From NCBI RefSeq assembly GCF_001904745.1, contig NZ_MRCD01000002.1, positions 137,938-201,937 of the forward strand: a stretch of DNA of 64,000 bases, read 5' to 3'. Shown here piece after piece: positions 25,406 through 34,044 of this stretch (position 1 is its first letter; the number at the start of each line of letters is the position of its first letter). The position numbers were made by a program, and so were the translations under genes. The stretch is from Calothrix sp. HK-06. Its GTDB lineage: Bacteria > Cyanobacteriota > Cyanobacteriia > Cyanobacteriales > Nostocaceae. The notes under the pieces are model-generated. The model did no database searches. It saw only the letters and a program-made list of their open reading frames with translations, and had not been told where the DNA came from.

Positions 25406-26509
25406 ATGAGTACAACTCCTCTCGATAGTTATAGGGTATTTCAGAAGCTACACCCACTATCGTTGCTAGCGCAGTTAACTAGTCGCCGTGCAACTGGCTG
25501 TTTGAAAGTATTGACTGGTGCGATTTCTTGGTCGCTTTATCTTGAGGAGGGTAAACTTACCTATGCCTCATACTCAAATCAACTGTTTGATTGGCTTGAT
25601 GGACACTTAGAACGTTTGGCTCGACAAATACCTACTTTGAATCGCTCGACTCGAATGCAGATGCGACTGTTATTCGAGCCGAAACACATTAATCAATCGA
25701 TTGTACAAGCTGACTATCAAGCTATTTGTTGGTTGGTTAATCGTGATTACATGATAAAAGAGCAAGCATCTGTATTAATTGAGGAATTAGCGCTCGAAGT
25801 ATTAGAGTCGTTTCTAACGTTGAAAGAGGGTAGTTACGAATTTAGTCGCGAAACAGCTTTAGATGACCTTCCTAAGTTTTGTCGTCTAGATTTAAGAACT
25901 TTGGTTGAACAATGTCAAAGACAATTACGAAGTCGCTACAGCTATTCTGCTCCTGATGTAATTACCCACATTGAGGAGCGAAATGAGGCGCCACAATATG
26001 ATGAGTCAAAAAACGAAGATAGCCAGCAAGTATCTAGCAGCATTCATACTACAGATACTTATGACAAGAATGACAATAATATAAATGTAGAAATTAACAC
26101 TATAGGAGGTAATAAGCAGTATTCAACCAAGCAACTTCGTAAAAAAGTGTACACAGTTGCTTGTATCGATGACAGTCTAACCGTTTTAAGCTCCATTAAG
26201 CGGTTTTTGGATGAAAGTACTTTTGCGGTGGTGATGATAAATGACCCAGTGAAAGCTTTAATGCAAATTCTTCGCAGTAAGCCCGATTTAATCTTACTGG
26301 ATGTGGAAATGCCGAATTTAGATGGGTATGAGTTGTGTTCGCTTTTGCGAAGACATTCATCATTTAAGGATATACCAATAGTAATGGTTACAGGTCGAAC
26401 GGGCTTTATTGACCGCGCCAAAGCCAAGATGGTACGTTCTAGTGGTTATTTGACAAAGCCATTTACTCAATCTGAGTTATTGAAAATGGTTTTCAAACAC
26501 ATAACTTAG
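25406..26509 (+). CDS. PatA/PixG-type response regulator (PATAN + receiver)
   Basis: 367 residues. The N-terminal PATAN-like domain (about 1-180) has PLSLLAQLTSRRATGCLKVL and SWSLYLEEGKLTYAS. A polar linker rich in Asn/Asp follows (about 190-245), then a CheY-type receiver with phospho-acceptor Asp299 in LILLDVEMPNLDGYE and the lysine in LTKPFTQ. This is the architecture of PatA, PixG and the first regulator of cyanobacterial pilus-taxis operons (pix, pil, hmp). It heads an operon with CheY, CheW, MCP and CheA genes, so a role in phototaxis or hormogonium motility through type IV pili is likely. Choice among pixG, pilG or hmpA names needs a tree. Confidence 0.88.
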   Translation: MSTTPLDSYRVFQKLHPLSLLAQLTSRRATGCLKVLTGAISWSLYLEEGKLTYASYSNQLFDWLDGHLERLARQIPTLNRSTRMQMRLLFEPKHINQSIVQADYQAICWLVNRDYMIKEQASVLIEELALEVLESFLTLKEGSYEFSRETALDDLPKFCRLDLRTLVEQCQRQLRSRYSYSAPDVITHIEERNEAPQYDESKNEDSQQVSSSIHTTDTYDKNDNNINVEINTIGGNKQYSTKQLRKKVYTVACIDDSLTVLSSIKRFLDESTFAVVMINDPVKALMQILRSKPDLILLDVEMPNLDGYELCSLLRRHSSFKDIPIVMVTGRTGFIDRAKAKMVRSSGYLTKPFTQSELLKMVFKHIT

Positions 26510-26611
26510 ATTTAATTTTTAAGCTTTAGCTATTTGGGATTTATTCCCAAATATAAATTAAATTTATCAAATTTGTTTATACAATTCGATTATTATTTGA
26601 GGGAATTTAAT

Positions 26612-26989
26612 ATGACTCTTACAATGTTAAGCACAATTTTAATAGTCGAAGATTCTCCTAGTGAATTAGAGTTAATGAGTCACTATCTCAAAGAAAGTGG
26701 CTACGAAGTTATTCAAGCGACAGGCGCCAAAGAAGCTTTGGAAAAAGCCTCGATAGAAAAGCCTGATGTGATAGTAACCGATGTTGTAATGCCTGGAATG
26801 AGTGGATTTGAACTGTGCCGTGCGCTCAAGCGAAATCCTAACACAGAAAACGTACCAATTGTTGTTTGCAGTTCCAAAAACCAAGAGATTGACCGTTTAT
26901 GGGCAATGCGACAAGGTGCAGATGCTTATTTGACTAAACCTTACACGCGCGACGAACTACTGCTAGCTATCAAATCACTTGCAATGTAA
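26612..26989 (+). CDS. CheY-like response regulator (PixH/PilH type)
   Basis: 125 residues from the ATG at 26612, preceded by GAGGG; an upstream in-frame start at 26534 adds a hydrophobic stretch with no family match. It is a stand-alone receiver with acidic pocket EDS, phospho-acceptor Asp57 in VIVTDVVMPGMSG, a serine in VCSSKNQ and the lysine in LTKPYTRDE. As the second gene of the taxis operon it is the expected phosphate shuttle or sink for the CheA hybrid. It ends 10 bases before the CheW gene. Confidence 0.9.
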   Translation: MTLTMLSTILIVEDSPSELELMSHYLKESGYEVIQATGAKEALEKASIEKPDVIVTDVVMPGMSGFELCRALKRNPNTENVPIVVCSSKNQEIDRLWAMRQGADAYLTKPYTRDELLLAIKSLAM

Positions 26990-26999
26990 TTATTAATAT

Positions 27000-27497
27000 A
27001 TGAACAATCCGAAACTTCCACTCTCGACAATAGAAAACTTAACTAGCTTGGGAGACGGCTATCTCAAGTTTCACATTAACCAGCAAACTACTGCGGTTAT
27101 TTCGATGCTTCATACCCAAGAAGCTATTGTAGTGCCTGTTGAGTCAGTAACTTCGATGCCGGGAATGCGAGAGTGTATTTTGGGGTTGATGAATTGGCGC
27201 AGTCGCATAGTTTGGGTAGTTGATTTACCAAGAATACTCAATTTAGAGTCTATAGAAACTCGATTGCGTCAGTACAGCGTAATTATTATACGAGTTGATT
27301 CGCTATTATTAGGCTTAGTTGTTGATGAGATTATTGGCACGGTTAAATTTATTCCTGATGAGATTCATTCGCCAATTGGACAAGTTGCATCAAGCTTAGT
27401 TCCATATTTACGCGGTTGCGTTATACAACAGCAAGAAACGCTATTAGTGTTAGATGCTCACGCAATTGTACATTCTTCTGCGTTAAAAGCAGATTAA
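27000..27497 (+). CDS. CheW-like adaptor (PixI/PilI type)
   Basis: 165 residues with the CheW fold: AVVPVESV-like strand (AIVVPVESVTSMPGM), CILGLMNWRSRIVWVVDLPRIL and LLGLVVDEIIGTVKF. CheW proteins bridge chemoreceptors and CheA in the signalling array. It is 10 bases from the CheY gene and upstream of two receptors. There is no extra domain, and the length is typical for the cyanobacterial taxis loci. Confidence 0.9.
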   Translation: MNNPKLPLSTIENLTSLGDGYLKFHINQQTTAVISMLHTQEAIVVPVESVTSMPGMRECILGLMNWRSRIVWVVDLPRILNLESIETRLRQYSVIIIRVDSLLLGLVVDEIIGTVKFIPDEIHSPIGQVASSLVPYLRGCVIQQQETLLVLDAHAIVHSSALKAD

Positions 27498-27662
27498 TTT
27501 AATTAATAATTTTGTTGTGGGGGAGAAAGGAGAAGCCTTTACTCCCTTTCCCTCACTTCATACTTAATAAAATGTGCGTCTATTGTAATGAACGGCTAGT
27601 TTGTAAAATGATTGGTTTTCAAGATTCGGTGTTCTCGATAATTTACTTGAGGGAAATTATTT

Positions 27663-30437
27663 ATGTTTAATAAAACTGAGCCTGCAAAGAGCAGCGATAC
27701 TCAAAATAAACCGTTAATGCCTACAGAATCTAACAAAGGCACAGATAAGAATAATAAAATCATTTTGTATTCTCAGGAATCTAATTTTTCTAATCATAAT
27801 ATTAATAACTCTGTGGCAGGAAAATTTCGACAGCTAAGTTTGCGGACAAAGGCAACAATTATTGCAATTGCAATTAGTACTCTTCCTGTTTTGGGGTTTG
27901 GAATTTTATCTTATTTAATCGCGAGTAAATCAATTGAGAATAAGTTTACTCAGTCGCAGCAATCAGAAACTGAAGGTTTAGCCGATAAAGTCAGCCGCTT
28001 TATGGTTGAACGTTATTCTAATGTTCAAGTATTGGCAAACCTACCAATTTCTACAAATCGAAGAATTAGCGAATCAGTTTCTACTCAAGAAAAACAAGTT
28101 GTTCTAGATAAAATTGCTGAGACGAGTAAAGTCTATGACAGCATCGCCGTTGTCGATTTAGACGGCAACGTCATTGTACAATCTAAAGGCAGTGTAATAC
28201 CATCAAATATTGGTGACAGAGATTACATCAAAGCTGTTAAACGAGAAGACCGTCCTTATATAAGCCAACCTCAATTATCCCCATCATCAAATAAAGTCAG
28301 TATTTATACTGTGTCTCCTGTCAAGGATCATGTAAGTAATGAAACGGTTGCAATTTTAAGAGCAAGAATGCCTGTCGAATCATTAGAGAGTGTGATTCAA
28401 AACTATGGGGGGGTAGGTAGAAAGTATAGTATTGCTGACGCAAATGGAAAAGTTTTTGTCGCAAGCAAAAAAGACCAAGTTGGCAAAAATGTTAATACTC
28501 AGAAATCAGATGGAGACGAAGTTGTTAGCTCTGCTTCTACAACAACCGTTCAAGGTTTACCCGATTTAAAATGGAAAGCAGTGTTGGCAACCAACAAAGC
28601 AACAGCATTTGATGCACAGCGTCAGTTATTATTAACTACCGTTATTGGTACTGGGTTAACTGCATTGCTTGTAGCAATGCTTGCTTACTTACTCGCAAAA
28701 CGTGCAACGGAACCAATATTAAATGCAACTGCTGCGGTTGCCAGGTTAGGAGAAGGGCAACTAGATACACGCTTGGAAGTTGAGCGTGGTGATGAATTAG
28801 GTGTTTTAGGCGCCAATATTAATCAAATGGCAGAGCAAATGCAAGCTCTGTTGAAAAGGCAAGAGTTGGATGCTGAACGGGCAAAACTTTTGGTTGAAAT
28901 TACATTACGAATGCGGCAAACACTTAAATACGATGAAATTACAAAAACCGCAGTTAGAGAAATTCGTCAAGCATTATTAGTTGACCGAGTGGTTTTTTAT
29001 AAGTTCGACTTACAAACTTTAGAAGGAGAAATTATTTCTGAGTCTGTTGTGGCAGGTTATCCAAAAATGATGGGTGTAGAAATTGATGACCCTTGTTTCC
29101 GCGAGAGACATGCAGAAACTTATAAAGATGGACGAGTTCGGGTCATTAATAATATCTACCAAGACTCAAGTTTGAAAAATGCTGCTTGCTACATTAAAAT
29201 GCTTGAGAAATTCGCAGTCAAAGCTAACTTAATTGTACCCGTAATTAAGCAAGGTAAATTGATTGGGTTGCTTATCGCTCACCACTGTGACAGTCCTCGT
29301 CAATGGCAAGCATCAGAAGTTGAATTGTTTAAGCAACTTGGTATTCAAATTGGCTATGCTCTTGAACAAGCCCAACTTCTAGAAACCGTCGAAAAAGGTA
29401 AAATGGTTGCCGAACAAAGCACTGAAGACGAACGCCATCAAAAAGAAGCCTTACAAATGCAACTTCTAGAACTACTTAGCGAAGTTGAAGGCGCCGCGAG
29501 CGGTGATTTAACTGTACGTGCGGATGTTACTGCTGGCGAAATTGGCACCGTCGCCGACTTCTTTAACTCGATTGTTGAGAGTTTGCGTGAGATTGTTACC
29601 CAAGTTCAACAAACAGCAATAAAAGTTAACGATTCAATTAACGTTAATTCTGGCGCCATTAACCAACTCGCTGACGAAGCACTCGAACAAGCAGCTGAAA
29701 TCAATCGTACTCTCAGTGCAGTTGATAGCATGACAAAAGACATGCAAGCAGTCGCCCAAAACGCTCAAAAGGCCGCGCATGTAACTAACACAGCGCGAAA
29801 CACAGCTTCAAAGAGTGGCATGGCGATGGATATGACGGTGCAAAATATCTTGAGCTTACGCGAAACAGTCGGAGAAACAGCGAAAAAAGTTAAGCGTTTG
29901 GGTGAGTCAACGCAGCAAATTTCGCGAGTTGTGGCACTTATTAACCAAATTTCAATGCAAACGAACTTACTTGCCATCAATGCTGGTATCGAAGCAGCTC
30001 GCGCCGGAGAAGAGGGTCAAGGATTTATTGTTGTAGCTGAAGAGGTGGGAGAGCTAGCGGCACGTTCGGCAGCAGCAACAAAAGAAATTGAGCAAATTGT
30101 CGAAAATATTCAGCGCGAAACCAGTGAGGTTGTACAGGCAATGGAACTGGGAACCACACAAGTTGTAGAAGGGACTCATATTGTAGAAGATGCTAAATCA
30201 AGCTTGAATCAAATTTTAGAGGTATCACGTCAAATCGATGCTTTGGTACAATCTATATCAAATGCTACGGCATCGCAGTTAGAAACTTCCAGCACGGTTA
30301 GCGAACTAATGAAGCAAATTGCTGCATCTTCGCAACGTACTAGTACTTCCTCACGCCAAGTTTCCCAGTCATTACAGCAAACAGTGGCAATATCTGAGCA
30401 ACTACAATCAACCGTCGGAACCTTCAAAGTCAATTAG
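27663..30437 (+). CDS. Methyl-accepting chemoreceptor with Cache, HAMP and cyanobacteriochrome-like GAF
   Basis: 924 residues. A polar cytoplasmic start precedes membrane helix 1 (about 62-88), an extracellular Cache-type sensor (about 95-310), helix 2 (about 320-345) and HAMP. A GAF domain (about 400-570) and then the signalling coiled coil (about 590-924) follow, with hairpin tip [27 protein letters not shown]. The GAF holds DPCF with Cys478 (DXCF motif) and a second cysteine, Cys509, where canonical cyanobacteriochromes attach bilin; the usual next residue His is Tyr510. It resembles PixJ-type phototaxis receptors. A photoreceptor role is plausible but unproven. Confidence 0.88.
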   Translation: MFNKTEPAKSSDTQNKPLMPTESNKGTDKNNKIILYSQESNFSNHNINNSVAGKFRQLSLRTKATIIAIAISTLPVLGFGILSYLIASKSIENKFTQSQQSETEGLADKVSRFMVERYSNVQVLANLPISTNRRISESVSTQEKQVVLDKIAETSKVYDSIAVVDLDGNVIVQSKGSVIPSNIGDRDYIKAVKREDRPYISQPQLSPSSNKVSIYTVSPVKDHVSNETVAILRARMPVESLESVIQNYGGVGRKYSIADANGKVFVASKKDQVGKNVNTQKSDGDEVVSSASTTTVQGLPDLKWKAVLATNKATAFDAQRQLLLTTVIGTGLTALLVAMLAYLLAKRATEPILNATAAVARLGEGQLDTRLEVERGDELGVLGANINQMAEQMQALLKRQELDAERAKLLVEITLRMRQTLKYDEITKTAVREIRQALLVDRVVFYKFDLQTLEGEIISESVVAGYPKMMGVEIDDPCFRERHAETYKDGRVRVINNIYQDSSLKNAACYIKMLEKFAVKANLIVPVIKQGKLIGLLIAHHCDSPRQWQASEVELFKQLGIQIGYALEQAQLLETVEKGKMVAEQSTEDERHQKEALQMQLLELLSEVEGAASGDLTVRADVTAGEIGTVADFFNSIVESLREIVTQVQQTAIKVNDSINVNSGAINQLADEALEQAAEINRTLSAVDSMTKDMQAVAQNAQKAAHVTNTARNTASKSGMAMDMTVQNILSLRETVGETAKKVKRLGESTQQISRVVALINQISMQTNLLAINAGIEAARAGEEGQGFIVVAEEVGELAARSAAATKEIEQIVENIQRETSEVVQAMELGTTQVVEGTHIVEDAKSSLNQILEVSRQIDALVQSISNATASQLETSSTVSELMKQIAASSQRTSTSSRQVSQSLQQTVAISEQLQSTVGTFKVN

Positions 30438-30763
30438 TTAATGGTTAATAGTCAGCATCCGCTTGTAACAGGCGCTTTAGGTTAGTCTTTGACTAAGGAA
30501 CAAATGTAGCAAGAGATTATGTGTAGTAACAAAAAATAATAGTTTGTAGTTGATAGTTCTTGCATCCCTGTTAGTATTAGCTATTAACTAGTAAATAAGA
30601 TATGTTACTCACTATAACCTTTTACACAAATAACCCAAAGCTAGCTAATGCTTCAAACCATTAGCTAGGCTAAATTAATTAGCCAATACCAGTTACTTAT
30701 TATCCGAAAAAAAAATAAACAGATAACAAAAAACCAATAACTAATGACTAAGGGCTAGTAATC
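30438..30763. other. Gap inside the taxis operon
   Basis: About 325 AT-rich bases between the receptor and CheA genes with many short direct repeats such as TAGTTAATGG and TTAGCTA. No gene is seen. It may hold an internal promoter. Confidence 0.4.
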
Positions 30764-33700
30764 ATGTCACAGGATAAAGAGCATGAAATCCAGATGCAGT
30801 TTCTGGAAGAAGCGACGGATTATCTGAATACGCTCGAAGGAGTTCTTCTTGAAATCGACAGCAACCGAATTGATATTGATAAAATCAATGCGGCACTAAG
30901 AGCTGCCCACTCAATTAAAGGTGGAGCAGGAATGATGGGGTTTCGTGTGTTAAGCGATTTGGCACACCGAATCGAAGATTCGTTTAAAGTTTTAAAAACA
31001 AAACGAAATTCTGTTTTGGTTGATACCGAGCTTCAAAGTTTGTTGTTAACAAGTGTTGATTGGCTGCGTCAAATCGTCGATTTACATTCGCAGGGCACTA
31101 CTTTAGATCCAGAATGGCTAGCAACTTTTTGTAACCCTGTTTTCGATGAGTTGCACGAGCGTTTAGGTGACCCAAGCGAAGAAGATGCTTCCACTATCCT
31201 GTCATCGGAAGATGGGCAAGATATAATTCCCCTATTATTTCAAACTGAGGTTGAAGGCTGTTTAGAGCGTCTTGAGTCAATGTTGGCAGACAACCAACCC
31301 GAAAGCTTATTAGAAGAAGTCAGCATTATGGCTGCGGAGTTGGGTGGGTTAGGGGAGATGTTACAACTCGAACCTTTTAGCCGTTTATGCGAGTCAGTGG
31401 CACATCATTTAGAATACGCCGACCCTGCCCATATTCCTACTGTTGCCCGTGCTGCACTTTCATCATGGCGCCGTTCGCAAGCGTTAGTTTTAACGAATCA
31501 ACTCGATAGTTTACCCTACGAACTTGATTTAGAAGAAGTTACCCCTGCTAGCACTACTGCCGTTACAGTTATAAATGATACAGAGCATATCGAGTTAACT
31601 CCAGAAGAAATATCTATAGAAATTCCAGACCACATAGGCGCCGCAGAAACAGCAGTTAGTAAAATAGAGTCAAATTGGCTAAACGACGAAATTTTACATA
31701 CTGATTTTGAGGCATTAGAAGCAGCGTTTGCAATTGAAAGTGCAGCAGCAGAATTTGAGGAAGTGCAATTAATCGAAACCGCAGATGCATCTAGTGTTAT
31801 CGGTGACGAATATCAAGATTACCAGCTACACACCGAGCGTGAGAGTACAGAGCGTAAAGTTGAGCAACCCGAAAAAGCTAGAGAACGTGACCAAGAAAAC
31901 ACAGTACGTGTTCCTAGTAAGCAACTTGAACAAATCAACGATTTGTTTGGGGAACTAGTTATTCAAAGAAATGGTTTAAATTTACAACTCGAACGTTTAC
32001 GTAAATTAGTTCGTAACCTCAACCAGCGAGTTCAAGTACTAGAGCGTGAAAACCAGTACTTACGTGCAGCATACGATAAAATTTCCACAAGAGCATCTGA
32101 GTACTTTAATACATCGCCGACAGTAATATCCGAAGTCCCTTCTTACTTTGTTGCCAGTCAAGAACTCGAAGACAGTTTGGAATTTGCAGATGGAACAGAG
32201 GTGCAAAGTATTGAACATCGCTTTGATGCTTTGGAAATGGACCGTTACAACGAGCTGAATCTATTATCGCAAGAGGTAATGGAAACTATAGTTCAGGTGC
32301 AAGAAGTTACAACTGACTTACAGTTAAGTCTTGATGATACAGATAATATTTCTCGTAAACTCAATAAAACTTCTAAACAACTCCAACGAAAACTAACTCA
32401 AGTGCGGATGCGTCCACTTTCGGACGTATTAGACCGTTTTCCGCGTGCGTTGCGGGACTTGTGCATTGAATATAGTAAAAACGTTCAACTAAAAATTGAA
32501 GGTGGAAACACTTTAATTGAGCGTAGCATACTAGAAGCGTTAAACGACCCCTTAATGCACTTAGTTAGAAACGCTTTCGACCACGGTATTGAAGACCCTG
32601 CTTCGAGGGTAGCAGCTGGAAAATCTGAGCAGGGAACAATCGAAATTAAAGCTACACACCAAGGCAACCGTACTATTATTACAGTACGTGATGATGGTCG
32701 CGGTATTCCACTTTCTAAAATTCGCAATCGCGCTTTAGCGATGGGATTAGATGAAGCATTACTTACTGCTGCCACTGAAGAAGAGTTACTATCATTAATT
32801 TTTGAACCTGGTTTTAGTACTTCCGAGCAAGTTACCGCTCTTTCGGGTCGCGGTGTTGGCATGGATGTAGTTAGAAACAACCTCAAGCAGGTTCGAGGCG
32901 ATGTTAAAGTTAATACAAGTTTAGGTGAGGGAACTACTTTTAGTCTCTCAGTACCATTTACCCTTTCCGTCGCACGAGTGCTGCTTGTAGAAAGTAACCG
33001 TATGTTATTAGCATTCCCTACCGATATAGTAGAAGAAATTTTCTTGTCACAAGAAGACCTAGTATATCCAATGGGAAATGGAGAAGTTCTTAACTGGCAG
33101 GGTAACATGCTGCCATTAGTGCGTCTGGGTAGATATTTAGAGTTTAACTGTCCTCGCTTTGATAACCCTAACTTAGAAACGGCGCCTGCAATTAATGCGG
33201 AGTCAGTATTAATTATTCGGGGTAACAACCAACCTGTAGCTGTACAGCTAGACAAAACGTGGGGAGAACAAGAAGTTGCGATACGTTTGGTCGAAGGAAA
33301 TATTCCATTACCTCCAGGTTTCAACAACTGTACAATTTTAGGCGATGGAAGAGTAGTGCCTTTAGTCAACGCCAGTGAGCTATTATATGCCATTGCAGCG
33401 AGTGAGCGTACACCTAGGAACCAACAGTTACCATCCGCACGGTTAAAAACTCCTTTCTTGAATTCAGTTGAAGAAAAACCCATACCACCAAAAAACCAAA
33501 AAGGTACAATTTTAATTGTCGATGACTCAATAAACGTGCGTCGTTTTCTTGCCTTAACTCTTGAAAAAGCTGGATACAAAGTAGAACAAGCAAAAGACGG
33601 GCAAGATGCAATTGAAAAACTCCAAACAGGTTTAAGAGTTCAAGCTGTAATTTGCGACATTGAAATGCCACGTGTTGACGGTTATGGGTTCTTAGGACGT

Positions 33701-33886
33701 GTAAAAGCCAATACTGATTTTAAAGGTATACCTGTAGCGATGTTGACATCGCGCAGTAGCGATAAACACCGTCAACTAGCAATTCAATTAGGTGCCCGTG
33801 CTTACTTTTCAAAACCATACAACGAGCAAGAATTACTAAGAACTTTGGAAGAAATTATCTTTCCAATGGCGGGTGCAACTAAATAG
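30764..33886 (+). CDS. CheA-type hybrid histidine kinase with receiver domain (PixL/PilL/HmpE type)
   Basis: 1040 residues. An N-terminal Hpt domain carries the phospho-acceptor His49 in LRAAHSIKGGAGMMGF. An acidic linker follows, then a dimerisation helix region (about 375-540) and an HATPase domain with the N box LMHLVRNAFDHGIEDPASR and glycine boxes DDGRGIP and GRGVGMDVV. A CheW-like regulatory domain and a C-terminal receiver with Asp965 in VICDIEMPRVDGY complete it. It phosphorylates the operon's CheY and PatA-type regulators in response to the two receptors. The single Hpt distinguishes it from multi-Hpt ChpA proteins. An antisense frame of 364 codons in this gene is only a shadow. Confidence 0.93.
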   Translation: MSQDKEHEIQMQFLEEATDYLNTLEGVLLEIDSNRIDIDKINAALRAAHSIKGGAGMMGFRVLSDLAHRIEDSFKVLKTKRNSVLVDTELQSLLLTSVDWLRQIVDLHSQGTTLDPEWLATFCNPVFDELHERLGDPSEEDASTILSSEDGQDIIPLLFQTEVEGCLERLESMLADNQPESLLEEVSIMAAELGGLGEMLQLEPFSRLCESVAHHLEYADPAHIPTVARAALSSWRRSQALVLTNQLDSLPYELDLEEVTPASTTAVTVINDTEHIELTPEEISIEIPDHIGAAETAVSKIESNWLNDEILHTDFEALEAAFAIESAAAEFEEVQLIETADASSVIGDEYQDYQLHTERESTERKVEQPEKARERDQENTVRVPSKQLEQINDLFGELVIQRNGLNLQLERLRKLVRNLNQRVQVLERENQYLRAAYDKISTRASEYFNTSPTVISEVPSYFVASQELEDSLEFADGTEVQSIEHRFDALEMDRYNELNLLSQEVMETIVQVQEVTTDLQLSLDDTDNISRKLNKTSKQLQRKLTQVRMRPLSDVLDRFPRALRDLCIEYSKNVQLKIEGGNTLIERSILEALNDPLMHLVRNAFDHGIEDPASRVAAGKSEQGTIEIKATHQGNRTIITVRDDGRGIPLSKIRNRALAMGLDEALLTAATEEELLSLIFEPGFSTSEQVTALSGRGVGMDVVRNNLKQVRGDVKVNTSLGEGTTFSLSVPFTLSVARVLLVESNRMLLAFPTDIVEEIFLSQEDLVYPMGNGEVLNWQGNMLPLVRLGRYLEFNCPRFDNPNLETAPAINAESVLIIRGNNQPVAVQLDKTWGEQEVAIRLVEGNIPLPPGFNNCTILGDGRVVPLVNASELLYAIAASERTPRNQQLPSARLKTPFLNSVEEKPIPPKNQKGTILIVDDSINVRRFLALTLEKAGYKVEQAKDGQDAIEKLQTGLRVQAVICDIEMPRVDGYGFLGRVKANTDFKGIPVAMLTSRSSDKHRQLAIQLGARAYFSKPYNEQELLRTLEEIIFPMAGATK

Positions 33887-33906
33887 TTAATAACATCCCA
33901 AATTGT

Positions 33907-33934
33907 GTAGGGACGTTACATGTAACGTCTCTAC
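33907..33934. repeat. 28-bp palindrome of the GTAGAGACG family, terminator-like
   Basis: GTAGGGACGTTA and TAACGTCTCTAC flank the CATG centre and are followed by ATTTTTCTTT, 20 bases after the cheA stop. It is the copy most like a rho-independent terminator. An AGAAACCCGGTTTCT repeat follows at 34006. Confidence 0.7.
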
Positions 33935-34044
33935 ATTTTTCTTTGTATGGGTTATCATCAATACATCATTTTTAGGGTAATTACGGTAAATTAGTAGTCA
34001 ACATTAGAAACCCGGTTTCTTCGCGTAATTAATATTACTATAAT

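Noticed and set aside
32485-33579. A 364-codon antisense frame inside cheA
   Set aside because: It lies opposite conserved kinase, CheW and receiver motifs, and its translation is Ser/Arg-rich shadow sequence.
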